Part shown: one piece after another, positions 9,617 through 18,143 of the stretch
Numbering within the stretch: the first letter of the stretch is position 1
Layout: every line of letters begins with the position of its first letter
NCBI RefSeq assembly: GCF_000226975.2
Contig: NZ_CP019285.1
Location: 744,001 to 808,000 of the forward strand
Reading direction: 5' to 3'
From: Halobiforma lacisalsi AJ5
Lineage (GTDB): Archaea; Halobacteriota; Halobacteria; Halobacteriales; Natrialbaceae
DNA length: 64,000 nt
Notes under the pieces: model-generated
The model's input: only the letters and a program-made list of their open reading frames with translations
What the model was told of the DNA's origin: nothing
Databases searched by the model: none
Made by a program: the position numbers and the translations under genes

Positions 9617-9624
9617 ATATAAGC
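9617..9624 (-). promoter_or_regulatory. TATA element of the IclR gene
   Basis: CTTATATT on the minus strand, centred about 28 nt before the ATG at 9593. This implies a leaderless transcript. Confidence 0.55.
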
Positions 9625-9798
9625 GTTCATCATTACAGAACGGATTATGACAACTGGTACCACTAGACCGAGCGGCACACATCGTCGCTTCCGAAATACC
9701 GATCGTCACACGTTGCCAGACGAAGGGCTCGAAGGATAAGCGGCGCAAAACACGTGGAAAAGTGGACGATCGAACATCCCCAGTCGAATCGAACGATC

Positions 9799-9809
9799 CC
9801 ACATGGTGG
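9799..9809. promoter_or_regulatory. Small palindrome upstream of the XdhC-like gene
   Basis: CCAC-ATG-GTGG, a perfect 4-bp inverted repeat with a 3-nt centre, 22 bp upstream of the TATA element of the XdhC-like gene. It is a weak candidate for an IclR-type site. Confidence 0.25.
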
Positions 9810-9830
9810 AACAGCCGCCGAGGGACAACG

Positions 9831-9836
9831 AATATA
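9831..9836 (+). promoter_or_regulatory. TATA element of the XdhC-like gene
   Basis: AATATA centred about 27 nt before the ATG at 9861. It fits a leaderless mRNA and fixes that start over an in-frame ATG at 9762. Confidence 0.55.
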
Positions 9837-9860
9837 CTGAATGAGGGTAACACACTGCAT

Positions 9861-11036
9861 ATGATCGACAGCGAACCGACGGATCCGTGGGGCGTTCCCC
9901 GGCTCGAGCTGTTCGAACGCCTCGAGCGGTCCCTCGAGGGCGACGGGGAGCGTGCGGTGGCCACGGTAGTTGGCGTCGACGGCTCCGCCTACCGGCGGCC
10001 CGGCGCGAAGATGCTCCTCGGGAGCGACGGATCGACCTACGGCGGCATCACCGCCGGCTGTCTCGAGGGTCCACTCCGAGAGGTCGCAGGAGAGGTCCTG
10101 GCGGACGGCTCTCCGACCGTCGTCACGTTCGACCTGACCGACGACGATGACGGGTGGGGGCTGGGGCTGGGCTGTGAAGGGGTCGTCGACGTCCTCGTCG
10201 AACCCGTAGACGACTCCTGGAGCGACCCCGTCGAGGCGTTCGGAGCCGGCGAACGACGGGCGACGGTAACCGTGGTCGACGGCACCGACTCGCTCCCGGT
10301 CGGCGCACGAACGACCGTTCCCGCCGAGGGCGAGCCGATCGACCCCGACGACCGGCCGGCCGTCCCCGAGAACGTCCTCGAGGCGGTTCTCGCGGACGCC
10401 CGCGAGCGAGCAGCCGACGGCCGCTGGGAGCGCCGGACCGTCGCGACCGACGGCGGGGACGTCGACCTCTTCGTCGACGGGATCGAGCCCGTAAAACGCC
10501 TGCTCGTCTTCGGCGGCCAGCCGGACGTCCGGCCGGTGACGCGGCTGGCCCGTGAGGTCGGCCTCGAGGTGACGGTGGCGACGGCCCGCGGGGCACAGGC
10601 CGACGAATCGTCGTTCCCGCGAGCGGATCGGGTCGTGGCGACCCACCCGAGCGACCTCGGGGACCTGGTCGACGACCGCACGTTCGTCGTCGTCATGTCC
10701 CACAACCTTCTCGACGACCGACTCGCACTCGAGGCGCTCCTGTCGACGCCGGCGCCGTTCATCGGGCTGATGGGGCCGCGCGAGCGGTTCGAGCGGCTAC
10801 GGGACGACCTGCAGGAAGAAAGCGTGACGCTGACGGACGAGGACCGGGACCGGATCGCCTCGCCCGTCGGGCTGGACCTGGGCGGGGGCGAACCCGTGGA
10901 GATCGCGCTCAGTATCGTCTCGGAGGTACTCGCGGTGAGTAACGATCGAGAGGGAGGACGGCTCCGCGACCGTGCGGGGCCGATTCACGAGCGGTCGCCG
11001 TCCGAGCCGTCGGAACCGTCGCCGCCGTCGGACTGA
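9861..11036 (+). CDS. XdhC/CoxI-family molybdenum-hydroxylase maturation factor
   Basis: A 391-residue XdhC/CoxI protein. In bacteria XdhC binds molybdenum cofactor, promotes its sulfuration and inserts it into xanthine dehydrogenase-type enzymes. The N-terminal domain has GVDGSAYRRPGAKMLL and GGITAGCLEGPLREVA, the family's two signature blocks. The C-terminal half starts with the Rossmann-like RLLVFGGQPDVRPVTRLA and contains VVMSHN and PFIGLMGPRER, also characteristic. It is followed on the other strand by a MobA/MocA-like cytidylyltransferase whose 3' end overlaps it by 52 nt. The nearby CoxS/CoxL pair is the obvious client. The C-terminus ends in a low-complexity Ser-Glu-Pro stretch. Confidence 0.9.
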   Translation: MIDSEPTDPWGVPRLELFERLERSLEGDGERAVATVVGVDGSAYRRPGAKMLLGSDGSTYGGITAGCLEGPLREVAGEVLADGSPTVVTFDLTDDDDGWGLGLGCEGVVDVLVEPVDDSWSDPVEAFGAGERRATVTVVDGTDSLPVGARTTVPAEGEPIDPDDRPAVPENVLEAVLADARERAADGRWERRTVATDGGDVDLFVDGIEPVKRLLVFGGQPDVRPVTRLAREVGLEVTVATARGAQADESSFPRADRVVATHPSDLGDLVDDRTFVVVMSHNLLDDRLALEALLSTPAPFIGLMGPRERFERLRDDLQEESVTLTDEDRDRIASPVGLDLGGGEPVEIALSIVSEVLAVSNDREGGRLRDRAGPIHERSPSEPSEPSPPSD

Positions 11037-11617
11037 CGCATTCGTTCGAGGTCCGCGACGGTATCGACGTCGCGGTGAATTCCGGGGTCCGTTACGGCGA
11101 CGCGGCGGACGTCGACCGAATCGAACAGCGCCCGGCCGCCCGTATCGCCCGAAATCTCGGTCAGCGCGTCGAACAGCGACGAGTCGAACAACACTGGATT
11201 CCCGCGCCGGCCGTCGAAGACCGGCACGACGACCGGAGCGTCGGTCGACCGGTACTCGTCGACGAGTCGCGTTACCGTTCCGGGATCGATCAGCGGCATG
11301 TCGCCCGGCAGGAACACGGCCGCCTCGGCACCGTGTTCGCGGGCCGCTCGAGCGCCCGCGCGGACGGACGTGCTCTGTCCGCGCTCGTGGTCGGGGTTGT
11401 GAACCGTCGCGTCGACCCGGTCCGCGACGGCCCCTTCGATCGTATCGGCGTCGTGACCCAGCACCGCGATGACGCGGTCGACAGCCGCGACGTCGAACGT
11501 ACGGGCCGCACGGGAGACGATCGGCTCGCCGTCCGTCCCGACCGTCGCGAGCAGTTTGTTGCCGTCCGCGAACCGTGTGCCCCGGCCCGCAGCCAGCACG
11601 ACGCCGATTACCGTCAT
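10985..11617 (-). CDS. MobA/MocA-like molybdenum cofactor nucleotidyltransferase
   Basis: A 210-residue NTP-transferase of the MobA/MocA (CTP:molybdopterin cytidylyltransferase-like) family, expected to add CMP to molybdopterin for hydroxylases of the xanthine/CO dehydrogenase type. Visible motifs are the P-loop-like VVLAAGRGTRFADGNKLLA at the N-terminus, VFLPGDMPLIDP around residue 105 (metal-binding Asp) and GRRGNPVLFDSSLFDAL. Genomic pairing with an XdhC gene and a molybdenum hydroxylase supports the MocA role over MobA. The last 52 nt lie inside the convergent XdhC-like gene. The C-terminus ends in repeated Gly-Asp-Ser. Confidence 0.88.
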   Translation of the reverse strand: MTVIGVVLAAGRGTRFADGNKLLATVGTDGEPIVSRAARTFDVAAVDRVIAVLGHDADTIEGAVADRVDATVHNPDHERGQSTSVRAGARAAREHGAEAAVFLPGDMPLIDPGTVTRLVDEYRSTDAPVVVPVFDGRRGNPVLFDSSLFDALTEISGDTGGRALFDSVDVRRVAVTDPGIHRDVDTVADLERMRQSDGGDGSDGSDGDRS

Positions 11618-11654
11618 CGAACGTTCACGCTCACTCTTACGCTCAGGCTCACTC

Positions 11655-13085
11655 TCACTCGAGTTCGACGCCTTCGGGACCGCGCGGGAGGTAGTTCCTG
11701 CCGCCCGGGTCGGTCCGGAGTTCGCCGTCCTCGACGACGACCTCGCCGCCGACGATCGTGTGGGTCGGCAGCCCGGTCAGTTCCTCGCCGTGGAACGTCG
11801 AGTAGCGAGGCTCCATCGTGTGATAGAAGTCGTCGTCGACGACCGCGCTCTTGTCGAGGTCGACGATGACCATGTCGGCGTCCGACCCCTCCGCGATCGC
11901 GCCCTTGCGCGGGTACAGTCCCCAGCGCTTGGCGTTGTTGGTCGAACAGACCTCGACGAGTCGCTCCATGCTGATGCGGTTCTTGTTGACCCCCTCGCTC
12001 ATCATCACGGGGAGGAAGTACTCGATGCCGTTGTTGTCGCCGGGGATCGCGTCCCAGATGTCGCCGTGTTTCCCCTCCTCCTTCTCCTTGAACTCGATCT
12101 TGTGTGGGCAGTGGTCGGTGCCGACGTAGTCGACGACGCCGTTACGCAGCCCCTCCCAGAGGCGCTTTTTGCTCTCCTCGCCCCGCAGTGGCGGCGAGAT
12201 CTTGCCCCAGACGCCGAGGTCCTCCTGCTCGTAGGTATGGGAGAGGAAGGCCGGCAGCGTCTCAGCGTGGAGGTTGACGCCCTGCTCCTGGAACCGCTTG
12301 CAGATGTCGACCCCCTCGGCCGTACTCATGTGGACGATGTAGGCCCTCGAGTCGGTGTACTCGGTGAGGCGGCCGATCTGTTCGATCTGCATCGCCTCGC
12401 AGATGTTCGGTGCCGACTCGCTCCAGGCTTTCAGGTCGTTGCGGCCCTCCTCCTTGAGTTCCTTCCGGCGCTCGGTCGCGAGGTCCTCGTTCTCGGCGTG
12501 GAACATCACGACGCCGTTCGGGATGTCCGAGACCTTGTCGAGGACCTTGTAGACGCCGCCCGCGTTGGAGTGGTCGATGCCCAGTTCCGGGGAGGCGTTC
12601 TTGTACCAGTTGAAGAAGACCTTGTACGAGCGGATCCCCTCCTCGGCCAGCCCCTCGATCTCCTCGACGTGGTGGTCCTGGTGGACGATCGCGTGGTAGG
12701 CGAAGTCGATGTAGGAGTTCTCCTCGCCCGCGCGCTTGAAGAAGTCCATGTCCGGCAGGTACGGCTCCTTCTGCAGGAGGAAGTTGACGACGGTCGTGAC
12801 GCCGCCGTGGACCGCCCCCCGCGTCTCGGTCTCGAAGTCGTGCTCGAGACCCTCGTGGTACTCGTACTCGTACCGCGAGAGTCCCCAGTGGACGTGGGGA
12901 TCGATGAAGCCCGGGATCAGGTAGTTGCCGTCGGCGTCGATCTCCCGGTCCGCTTCGGGGAGGTTCGACTCGGTTCCGACGCCGACGATGGTGCCGTCGG
13001 TCGCTGCTACGCCGCCGTTGATGGTGCCGTTCGGCGTGACGACTCGCGCATTCGTCACACGCAGGTCTGCAGTCTGTTCGACCAT
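11655..13085 (-). CDS. Hydantoinase/dihydropyrimidinase-family amidohydrolase
   Basis: A 476-residue cyclic amidohydrolase that should open a cyclic amide ring (hydantoin, dihydropyrimidine or allantoin type). The binuclear metal site is intact: DPHVHW (His64, His66), SYKVFFNW with the Lys155 that is normally carboxylated, His196 in MFHAENE, His252 in YIVHMSTAEG, and Asp324 in VGTDHCP. The C-terminal region GLYPRKGAIAEGSDADMVIVD is typical of hydantoinases. Sequence alone does not separate hydantoinase from allantoinase or dihydropyrimidinase. It is divergent from the coxS/coxL pair (150-bp gap), which points to ring opening after hydroxylation of a heterocycle. Confidence 0.9.
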   Translation of the reverse strand: MVEQTADLRVTNARVVTPNGTINGGVAATDGTIVGVGTESNLPEADREIDADGNYLIPGFIDPHVHWGLSRYEYEYHEGLEHDFETETRGAVHGGVTTVVNFLLQKEPYLPDMDFFKRAGEENSYIDFAYHAIVHQDHHVEEIEGLAEEGIRSYKVFFNWYKNASPELGIDHSNAGGVYKVLDKVSDIPNGVVMFHAENEDLATERRKELKEEGRNDLKAWSESAPNICEAMQIEQIGRLTEYTDSRAYIVHMSTAEGVDICKRFQEQGVNLHAETLPAFLSHTYEQEDLGVWGKISPPLRGEESKKRLWEGLRNGVVDYVGTDHCPHKIEFKEKEEGKHGDIWDAIPGDNNGIEYFLPVMMSEGVNKNRISMERLVEVCSTNNAKRWGLYPRKGAIAEGSDADMVIVDLDKSAVVDDDFYHTMEPRYSTFHGEELTGLPTHTIVGGEVVVEDGELRTDPGGRNYLPRGPEGVELE

Positions 13086-13199
13086 ACGTGATAACTCACC
13101 TCATCCTACTTGAGTGTATCCCGTGGCCCCCTGGTCGACCGCCGATCCGACACCGGCGTGACGTTACCCGACGCAGTCGCGGCTCCGGGCAACACAACG

Positions 13200-13205
13200 T
13201 TTATG
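13200..13205 (+). promoter_or_regulatory. TATA element of the coxS-coxL operon
   Basis: TTTATG centred about 33 nt upstream of the ATG at 13236. It favours that start over upstream in-frame ATGs. Confidence 0.5.
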
Positions 13206-13235
13206 TCCTGGTCGGAAGACATAGTACGTATTCCC

Positions 13236-13757
13236 ATGAGTACCGATGCCACGGGTGATTATGACGAGCGAGTCACGGAAGAGATCACCGTGACAGTCAA
13301 CGGCGAGGAGGTCACCGCCGAGGTCGAGCCACGGCTCAAACTCTCCGATTTCCTCCGTAACGAGTGCGGACTCAACGGCGTACGGGTCGGCTGCGAGCAC
13401 GGGGTCTGCGGCGCCTGCACCGTCGAACAGGACGGCCGGACCGTCAAGAGCTGTCTCTCCTACGCGGTCCAGGCCGACGGCGCGGAGATCGAGACCGTCG
13501 AGGGACTGACCGACGAGGCCGAGAACGAGGACGGCTCACTGCACCCGATCCAGGAGGCGTTCCACGAGAGTCACGCCCTCCAGTGTGGGTTCTGCACGAG
13601 CGGGTTCGTGATGGCCACGAAGGAACTGCTCGAGGAGAACCCCGATCCGACCCGCGAGGAGATCGAGGAGGGGCTGGCCGACAACATCTGTCGCTGTACC
13701 GGCTACCAGAACATCTACGAGGCCGTCGAGCGGGCGGCCGAAGAGATGAGGGAGTAA
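13236..13757 (+). CDS. Molybdenum hydroxylase small subunit, two [2Fe-2S] clusters
   Basis: The 173-residue iron-sulfur subunit of a xanthine/CO/aldehyde dehydrogenase-type molybdenum hydroxylase. It passes electrons from the molybdenum site to FAD. The plant-type [2Fe-2S] site is CEHGVCGAC plus a fourth Cys (Cys53, 58, 61, 73). The second, all-helical cluster site uses CGFC (117, 120) and CRC (152, 154) in ICRCTGYQNI. The N-terminus before the ferredoxin fold is acidic, as usual for a halophile. It ends 2 nt before the large-subunit ATG, so the two are translated from one mRNA. The FAD subunit is encoded on the opposite strand 3.2 kb away. Confidence 0.95.
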   Translation: MSTDATGDYDERVTEEITVTVNGEEVTAEVEPRLKLSDFLRNECGLNGVRVGCEHGVCGACTVEQDGRTVKSCLSYAVQADGAEIETVEGLTDEAENEDGSLHPIQEAFHESHALQCGFCTSGFVMATKELLEENPDPTREEIEEGLADNICRCTGYQNIYEAVERAAEEMRE

Positions 13758-13759
13758 CC

Positions 13760-16282
13760 ATGTCCAGTTCACAGCCGTCCGAAACCGACGAGGTAGACGT
13801 CGACGTCGAACCGGAGACCGAAACGGAATCGTTCACGGGAACCGGCCTCCCGCGCGTCGAGGACCGGCGGATCCTCACGGGGAAAGCCGAGTATATCCAC
13901 GACATCACGCCGGAGAACTGCCTGCACATGGCGCTGGTCCGGAGCATGCACGCTCACGCGGACATCGTCTCGATCGACACGAGCGCGGCCGAGGACCACC
14001 CCGACTGCGAACTCGTCCTCACCGCGGCCGACGTCAAGGCCGAGTACGGCCCGATGCCCGTCGGCATCCCGGAGGTCGAGACCGACGACGGCGTCGCGAC
14101 CCTGGAAGAGTGGTCGCTGGCCGACGAGAAAGTCCGGTTCGTCGGCGAGCCCGTGGCAGTGGTCGTCGCGAGCGACCGGTACGCCGCCGAGGACGTCGCC
14201 GACCTGGTCGACGTCGAGTACGATCCCCGGGACGCCGTTGCCGACGGGATGGAGGCCCGCGAGGACGAGGTCCTCGTCCACGACAACGTCGGGACGAACG
14301 TCGTCGACGGCGAACGGCTCGAGTTCGGCGACCTCGACGACGCCTTCGAGGAGGCCGATCACGTCGTCTCCGGCGAGTACTCGTGGAGCCGGATCTCGGG
14401 CGTCCCGCTCGAGACCGCGGGCGTCGTCGCCCAGTACGACGACGAGACCGACTCGTTCGACATCGACTGCAACATCCAGTTGCACACGCTCGTCGACGAG
14501 ATGATCCACGAGCCGCTGGGCTACGACGCCGACGACGTCCGGGTCAACGTCCCGGCCGACGTCGGCGGCAGCTACGGGACGAAGATCGGCATCCACCGCT
14601 ACTGCTGTCTGGCCGCGATGGCCAGCAAGGAACTCGAGCGGCCCGTGAAGTTCAACGAGGACCGCCTCGAGAACCTCCAGGGCGGGGACATGCACTCCTC
14701 GGACCGCGAGTACGAGATGCGGCTGGCCGTCGACGACGACGGGACGATGCGGGGCCTCGACATCTGGTTCGTCGACGACTTCGGCGCGTTCCCGCGATAC
14801 CCGGTCAATCAGGTACTGAAGCCGCTGTCGGTGCTCACGAACTCCTACGAGATCGACCACGTCGGCTACGAGTACGACCTCGTGCTGACGAACAAGACCT
14901 CCCAGACCGCCTACCGCGGGTTCGGCGTCGACCCCCACATCTACGCCCTCGAGATGATCGTCGACGAGGCGGCGCGCGAGATCGGAATCGACCCGACCGA
15001 GTTCCGCCGGCGGAACCTGATCACGCCCGATCAGCTGCCATACACCCTCCCCTCGAAGAACATCTACGACTCGGGGGACTACCCGGCGACCCTGGACCGG
15101 ATCGAGGAGATCATCGCCGACGAGCGCGACGGCGGGCTGCTCGATCCCGAGGTCGTCGCGGAACGGCGCGAGGAGGGCAAGTACCGCGGGGTTCAGCCGA
15201 GCGTCATCATCGAACCCGGCGTCAGCGGCTCCGACTGGACCGACCGCCAGCGGACCGAAACGGACGAACTCGAGGAACGGTCCCGCGACGAGGTCGACGA
15301 ACTGCCCGAACACCTCCGGGCGACGGTCCGTGAGGACGGCACGGTCCAGGCGTACCTGGCGACGGACTCGTCCGGACAGGGCCACCAGACGCTGGTCTCA
15401 CAACTGCTCGCGGACGAACTCGGCGTCCTGCCGAGCGACATCGAGGTCGACTATCTCGACAGCGTCGACGCCCCGACCGAGTACGGGAGCGCGGCCTCGC
15501 GGATGGCCGTCATGCTCTCGGGGGCGACGGTCGGCCTCGCCGAGCGCGTCGGCGAGGCGGCCGAGCGAGTCGCGGCCGACCGCTGGGGCGTCTCGACCGA
15601 CGACGTCGCCTACCAGGACGGCGCCGTCGACCGGATCGGCGGCGACGAGTCGCTGTCGCTCGCCGAACTGGCGGCCGTCGACGCCGAGCGCGACGTCGAG
15701 GACCGCGAACTGACGAGCGTCAGCTACAATTACGACCACCCCGCGACCGAGCACGAGGAGTTCGACGAAGCGTTCACCCAGAAGTTCCCCGTCTACCCGA
15801 CCGCTGCGTTCGGCGCGAACGCCCCGATCGTCGAGGTCGATTCCCGAACGGGCGAGGTCGACATCCTCAAGTTCTACACCGTCCGGGATTGCGGGACGAT
15901 GCTCAACCCGATGATCGTCGAGGGACAGGCCCACGGCGGGATCGCCCAGGGCGTCGGCGCCGCCCTGCTCGAGGAGTTCGGCTACGAGGACGACGGCCAG
16001 CCCCAGGCGATCACCCTGTTCGACTACCTGCTGCCGTCGATCGAGAACGTCCCCGAGATCGAGATGGAACACACCGAGACGCCGTCGCCGTACACCGAGA
16101 CGGGCGCGAAAGGCGTCGGCGAGGGCGGGATGATCGACGCCCCCGCGAGCATCGCCACGTCGATCAACGCGGCCCTCGAGCCGATAGGGGCCGACGAGCC
16201 GGCAGATCGGATCCCGGTCGCGCCGGATCACCTGCTAGGGAAAGTCCAGGAGGCGGAGGACGAAAGCGAAGACGAGGAGTAA
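13760..16282 (+). CDS. Molybdenum hydroxylase large (molybdopterin) subunit
   Basis: An 840-residue catalytic subunit of the xanthine dehydrogenase/CO dehydrogenase superfamily. TGLPRVEDRRILTGKAEYIHDI begins the N-terminal domain near residue 28. GQGHQT near residue 538 is the cofactor-binding Gln loop. GVGEGGM near 786 holds the catalytic Glu. The active-site loop near 385 reads TAYRGFG, as in xanthine dehydrogenases, and not AYRCSFR, the mark of true form I CO dehydrogenase. CO oxidation is therefore unlikely and a purine or other N-heterocycle is favoured. An insertion of charged sequence (RQRTETDELEERSRDEVDEL) follows the middle region. It forms an operon with the small subunit. Confidence 0.94.
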   Translation: MSSSQPSETDEVDVDVEPETETESFTGTGLPRVEDRRILTGKAEYIHDITPENCLHMALVRSMHAHADIVSIDTSAAEDHPDCELVLTAADVKAEYGPMPVGIPEVETDDGVATLEEWSLADEKVRFVGEPVAVVVASDRYAAEDVADLVDVEYDPRDAVADGMEAREDEVLVHDNVGTNVVDGERLEFGDLDDAFEEADHVVSGEYSWSRISGVPLETAGVVAQYDDETDSFDIDCNIQLHTLVDEMIHEPLGYDADDVRVNVPADVGGSYGTKIGIHRYCCLAAMASKELERPVKFNEDRLENLQGGDMHSSDREYEMRLAVDDDGTMRGLDIWFVDDFGAFPRYPVNQVLKPLSVLTNSYEIDHVGYEYDLVLTNKTSQTAYRGFGVDPHIYALEMIVDEAAREIGIDPTEFRRRNLITPDQLPYTLPSKNIYDSGDYPATLDRIEEIIADERDGGLLDPEVVAERREEGKYRGVQPSVIIEPGVSGSDWTDRQRTETDELEERSRDEVDELPEHLRATVREDGTVQAYLATDSSGQGHQTLVSQLLADELGVLPSDIEVDYLDSVDAPTEYGSAASRMAVMLSGATVGLAERVGEAAERVAADRWGVSTDDVAYQDGAVDRIGGDESLSLAELAAVDAERDVEDRELTSVSYNYDHPATEHEEFDEAFTQKFPVYPTAAFGANAPIVEVDSRTGEVDILKFYTVRDCGTMLNPMIVEGQAHGGIAQGVGAALLEEFGYEDDGQPQAITLFDYLLPSIENVPEIEMEHTETPSPYTETGAKGVGEGGMIDAPASIATSINAALEPIGADEPADRIPVAPDHLLGKVQEAEDESEDEE

Positions 16283-16481
16283 CGTAGCGCCCCAACCCCC
16301 GTCCCCACGACGCGACGGCGCAGTTTTGGCCCGGCTTCTTTCGGCATCGGACTCGACTCGACTCCGCTTCTCGAGTCCCGTTCGTCTCGTTTGACAGCGA
16401 CGTCACTACGGACCTGGGACGAACACGATGAATACGACGAATCCGGCGAACCCGGGAACGACCCGAATCAAAAGCGCGGCG
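16283..16481. other. Gap between convergent coxL and coxG
   Basis: About 200 bp without a credible gene. It contains pyrimidine-rich stretches and CTCGAG motifs, but no clear hairpin terminator. Confidence 0.4.
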
Positions 16482-16988
16482 TCAGTCGCCCGACTCGAGC
16501 GTCACGTCCTCTGTCGGTGCCGCCTCGAGTTCGGACTCGGCGTCGACGCCGTCGGCGGCTTTCTCCTGCATGTTCGAGAAGAACTTCTTCACCAGGCGGT
16601 TAGTGACGCTTTTCAGCGCACGGCCGCCGAGGCTGGCGATCGTCCCCGAGACGTCGGCCGAGGCCGACCAGACGACCGTCGTCCCGTCGTCGTTCTCCTG
16701 CAACTCCATCTCCGCGGTGGTCTCGAACTCGTTGCGCGGGGCGTGGCCGACCGCCTTCATCTCGAGCGTGTTGGGGCGGTCAGCCTCGGTGACGACGACG
16801 TCCACGTCGAACTCGGGTTTGACGCTGCCCACGCCGACCGCGAGCACCGCCTCGATCTCGTGGGGCGACTTGAGCGTCATCTCCTTGCATCCGGGCGCAC
16901 ACTCCGCGAGGACGTCGGTGTCCGTGAAGTACGGCCAGAGTTCGTCCTTCGACTGTTCCATCTCGTTTTCGCCAGTGAATTCTAGCAT
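16482..16988 (-). CDS. CoxG-like SRPBCC protein
   Basis: A 168-residue member of the CoxG (CO dehydrogenase subunit G) branch of the SRPBCC/START-like fold. It starts MLEFTGENEMEQSKDELWPYFTDTDVLAECAPGCKEM, matching the family N-terminus, and contains VVWSASADVSGTIASLGGRALKSV. CoxG proteins accompany molybdenum hydroxylase operons; in bacteria CoxG has been linked to membrane attachment of CO dehydrogenase and, more recently, to quinone carriage. The gene lies 11 nt downstream of the FAD-subunit gene in the same operon. The last 25 residues are acidic and variable. Confidence 0.9.
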   Translation of the reverse strand: MLEFTGENEMEQSKDELWPYFTDTDVLAECAPGCKEMTLKSPHEIEAVLAVGVGSVKPEFDVDVVVTEADRPNTLEMKAVGHAPRNEFETTAEMELQENDDGTTVVWSASADVSGTIASLGGRALKSVTNRLVKKFFSNMQEKAADGVDAESELEAAPTEDVTLESGD

Positions 16989-16999
16989 GTTGTGTCTCC

Positions 17000-17899
17000 T
17001 CAGTTGGTCTCCGCATCGATCGCGCGTTCGTACGACGTTTCGAGCGAGCGTTTCGCGTACTCGCCGGCCACTTCCTCCTTGTAGTCTCGATCCGCGTGCA
17101 TCTCCCCCTCCGGCGTGACCGCATCGGTGACGATCTCGGCCGCCTCCGCGAGACCCGCCTCCGAGAGGGGTTCGCCCTCGAGGACGTCCTCCGCGTCCGG
17201 GACCCGAAGCGGGATGTCCGCGGCGTTCGCGAGGGCGATCCGGACCTCCTCGAGGACCGGATCGTCAGCTGAGGGGTCGTCGACCCGTACGGCGGTCGCC
17301 GCGCTGACCGTCGGCCAGGTCTGGGCCGCCCGCTTGAGTTCGAGAAACGCCATCCCGGTACGTTCGGGCGGGAACGGGTCGGTCGGCACCGTGACCGCCT
17401 CGATGAGTTCCTCCTCGCGGAGGTCCGTGAACATGTAGGCGATGAAGTAGTCGTCGGCGGTCACCTCGCGGCTCTCCTCGGCCGAGCGCAGGTGGAGCAC
17501 GCCGTCGAGCGCCACCAGCGCGGCCGGGTAGTTCCCCGCGGGGTCCGCCTCGCCGATGCTGCCGCCGATCGTTCCCTGGTTGCGAACCGAGGGGCCAGCG
17601 ATCTGTTCCGCGGCTTCGGGGAGCATCGGGACGAGCTCCGCGAGCGGGTCCGAACGCTCGAGCGTCCGGTGGCGGGTCATCGCCCCGATCCGGACCCCGT
17701 CGTCGGTCTCCTCGACGTACTGGAGCTCCTCGAGGCCGTTCAAGTCGACGAGGTGATCCGGCGTCGCCAGCCGGTTTGCCATCACGATCCCCAGCGACTG
17801 GTTGCCCGCGAGCAACTCCACGTCCTCGAGGTCGGCCAGCAACTCGACGGTTTCCTCGACGGTCTCCGGTCGGTGGTGGGTGAACGGAGCCGGCTTCAT
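17000..17899 (-). CDS. Molybdenum hydroxylase medium (FAD-binding) subunit
   Basis: The 299-residue FAD subunit that completes the molybdenum hydroxylase. The pyrophosphate-binding loop is AGNQSLGIVMANRL near residue 31 (AGGTDLL in the family), and the second FAD segment is VRNQGTIGGSIGEADPAGN near residue 105. The CO dehydrogenase flavoprotein C-terminal domain follows (MAFLELKRAAQTWPTVSAA). Small and large subunits lie on the opposite strand, so this enzyme is made from two convergent transcripts, small-large and medium-CoxG. The divergent neighbour is the cyclase-family gene. The likely TATA (CTTATTAG near 18042-18050) would give a leader over 100 nt, longer than the other genes here. Confidence 0.93.
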   Translation of the reverse strand: MKPAPFTHHRPETVEETVELLADLEDVELLAGNQSLGIVMANRLATPDHLVDLNGLEELQYVEETDDGVRIGAMTRHRTLERSDPLAELVPMLPEAAEQIAGPSVRNQGTIGGSIGEADPAGNYPAALVALDGVLHLRSAEESREVTADDYFIAYMFTDLREEELIEAVTVPTDPFPPERTGMAFLELKRAAQTWPTVSAATAVRVDDPSADDPVLEEVRIALANAADIPLRVPDAEDVLEGEPLSEAGLAEAAEIVTDAVTPEGEMHADRDYKEEVAGEYAKRSLETSYERAIDAETN

Positions 17900-18143
17900 G
17901 GATCCCCTCGCGACAGCGTGTGTAGGGCGGTCCGCCGTCCGTTCCCGTCCGAACGCGGGCGCGAACGCGAGCGATACTGGTGGGTGGTATGGGAAATCAT
18001 GTGTCGGTCACGCGGATATCACGTATTTTCCGTAACGTTACTAATAAGTGTTGTTGCATGTTGGCACACTTAGGGGTCGCCCCACCCGACTCGGTTTCGC
18101 CCGTTCACGTAAGTTTAAGTGACGAGCGCGAAATGTGGATGGT
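17900..18143. promoter_or_regulatory. Divergent promoter region, FAD subunit and cyclase-family gene
   Basis: A 244-bp region driving two divergent genes. It contains the perfect 10-bp palindrome GTAACGTTAC (18032-18041) beside a minus-strand CTTATTAG. For the plus-strand gene it contains TAAGTTTAAGTGAC (18110-18123), centred 29 nt before the ATG. The same 14-mer precedes the transducer gene at 23255 at the same distance. Confidence 0.5.

Noticed and set aside
13760-16282. Form I carbon monoxide dehydrogenase
   Set aside because: The active-site loop is AYRGFG and not AYRCSFR; xanthine-dehydrogenase type fits better.
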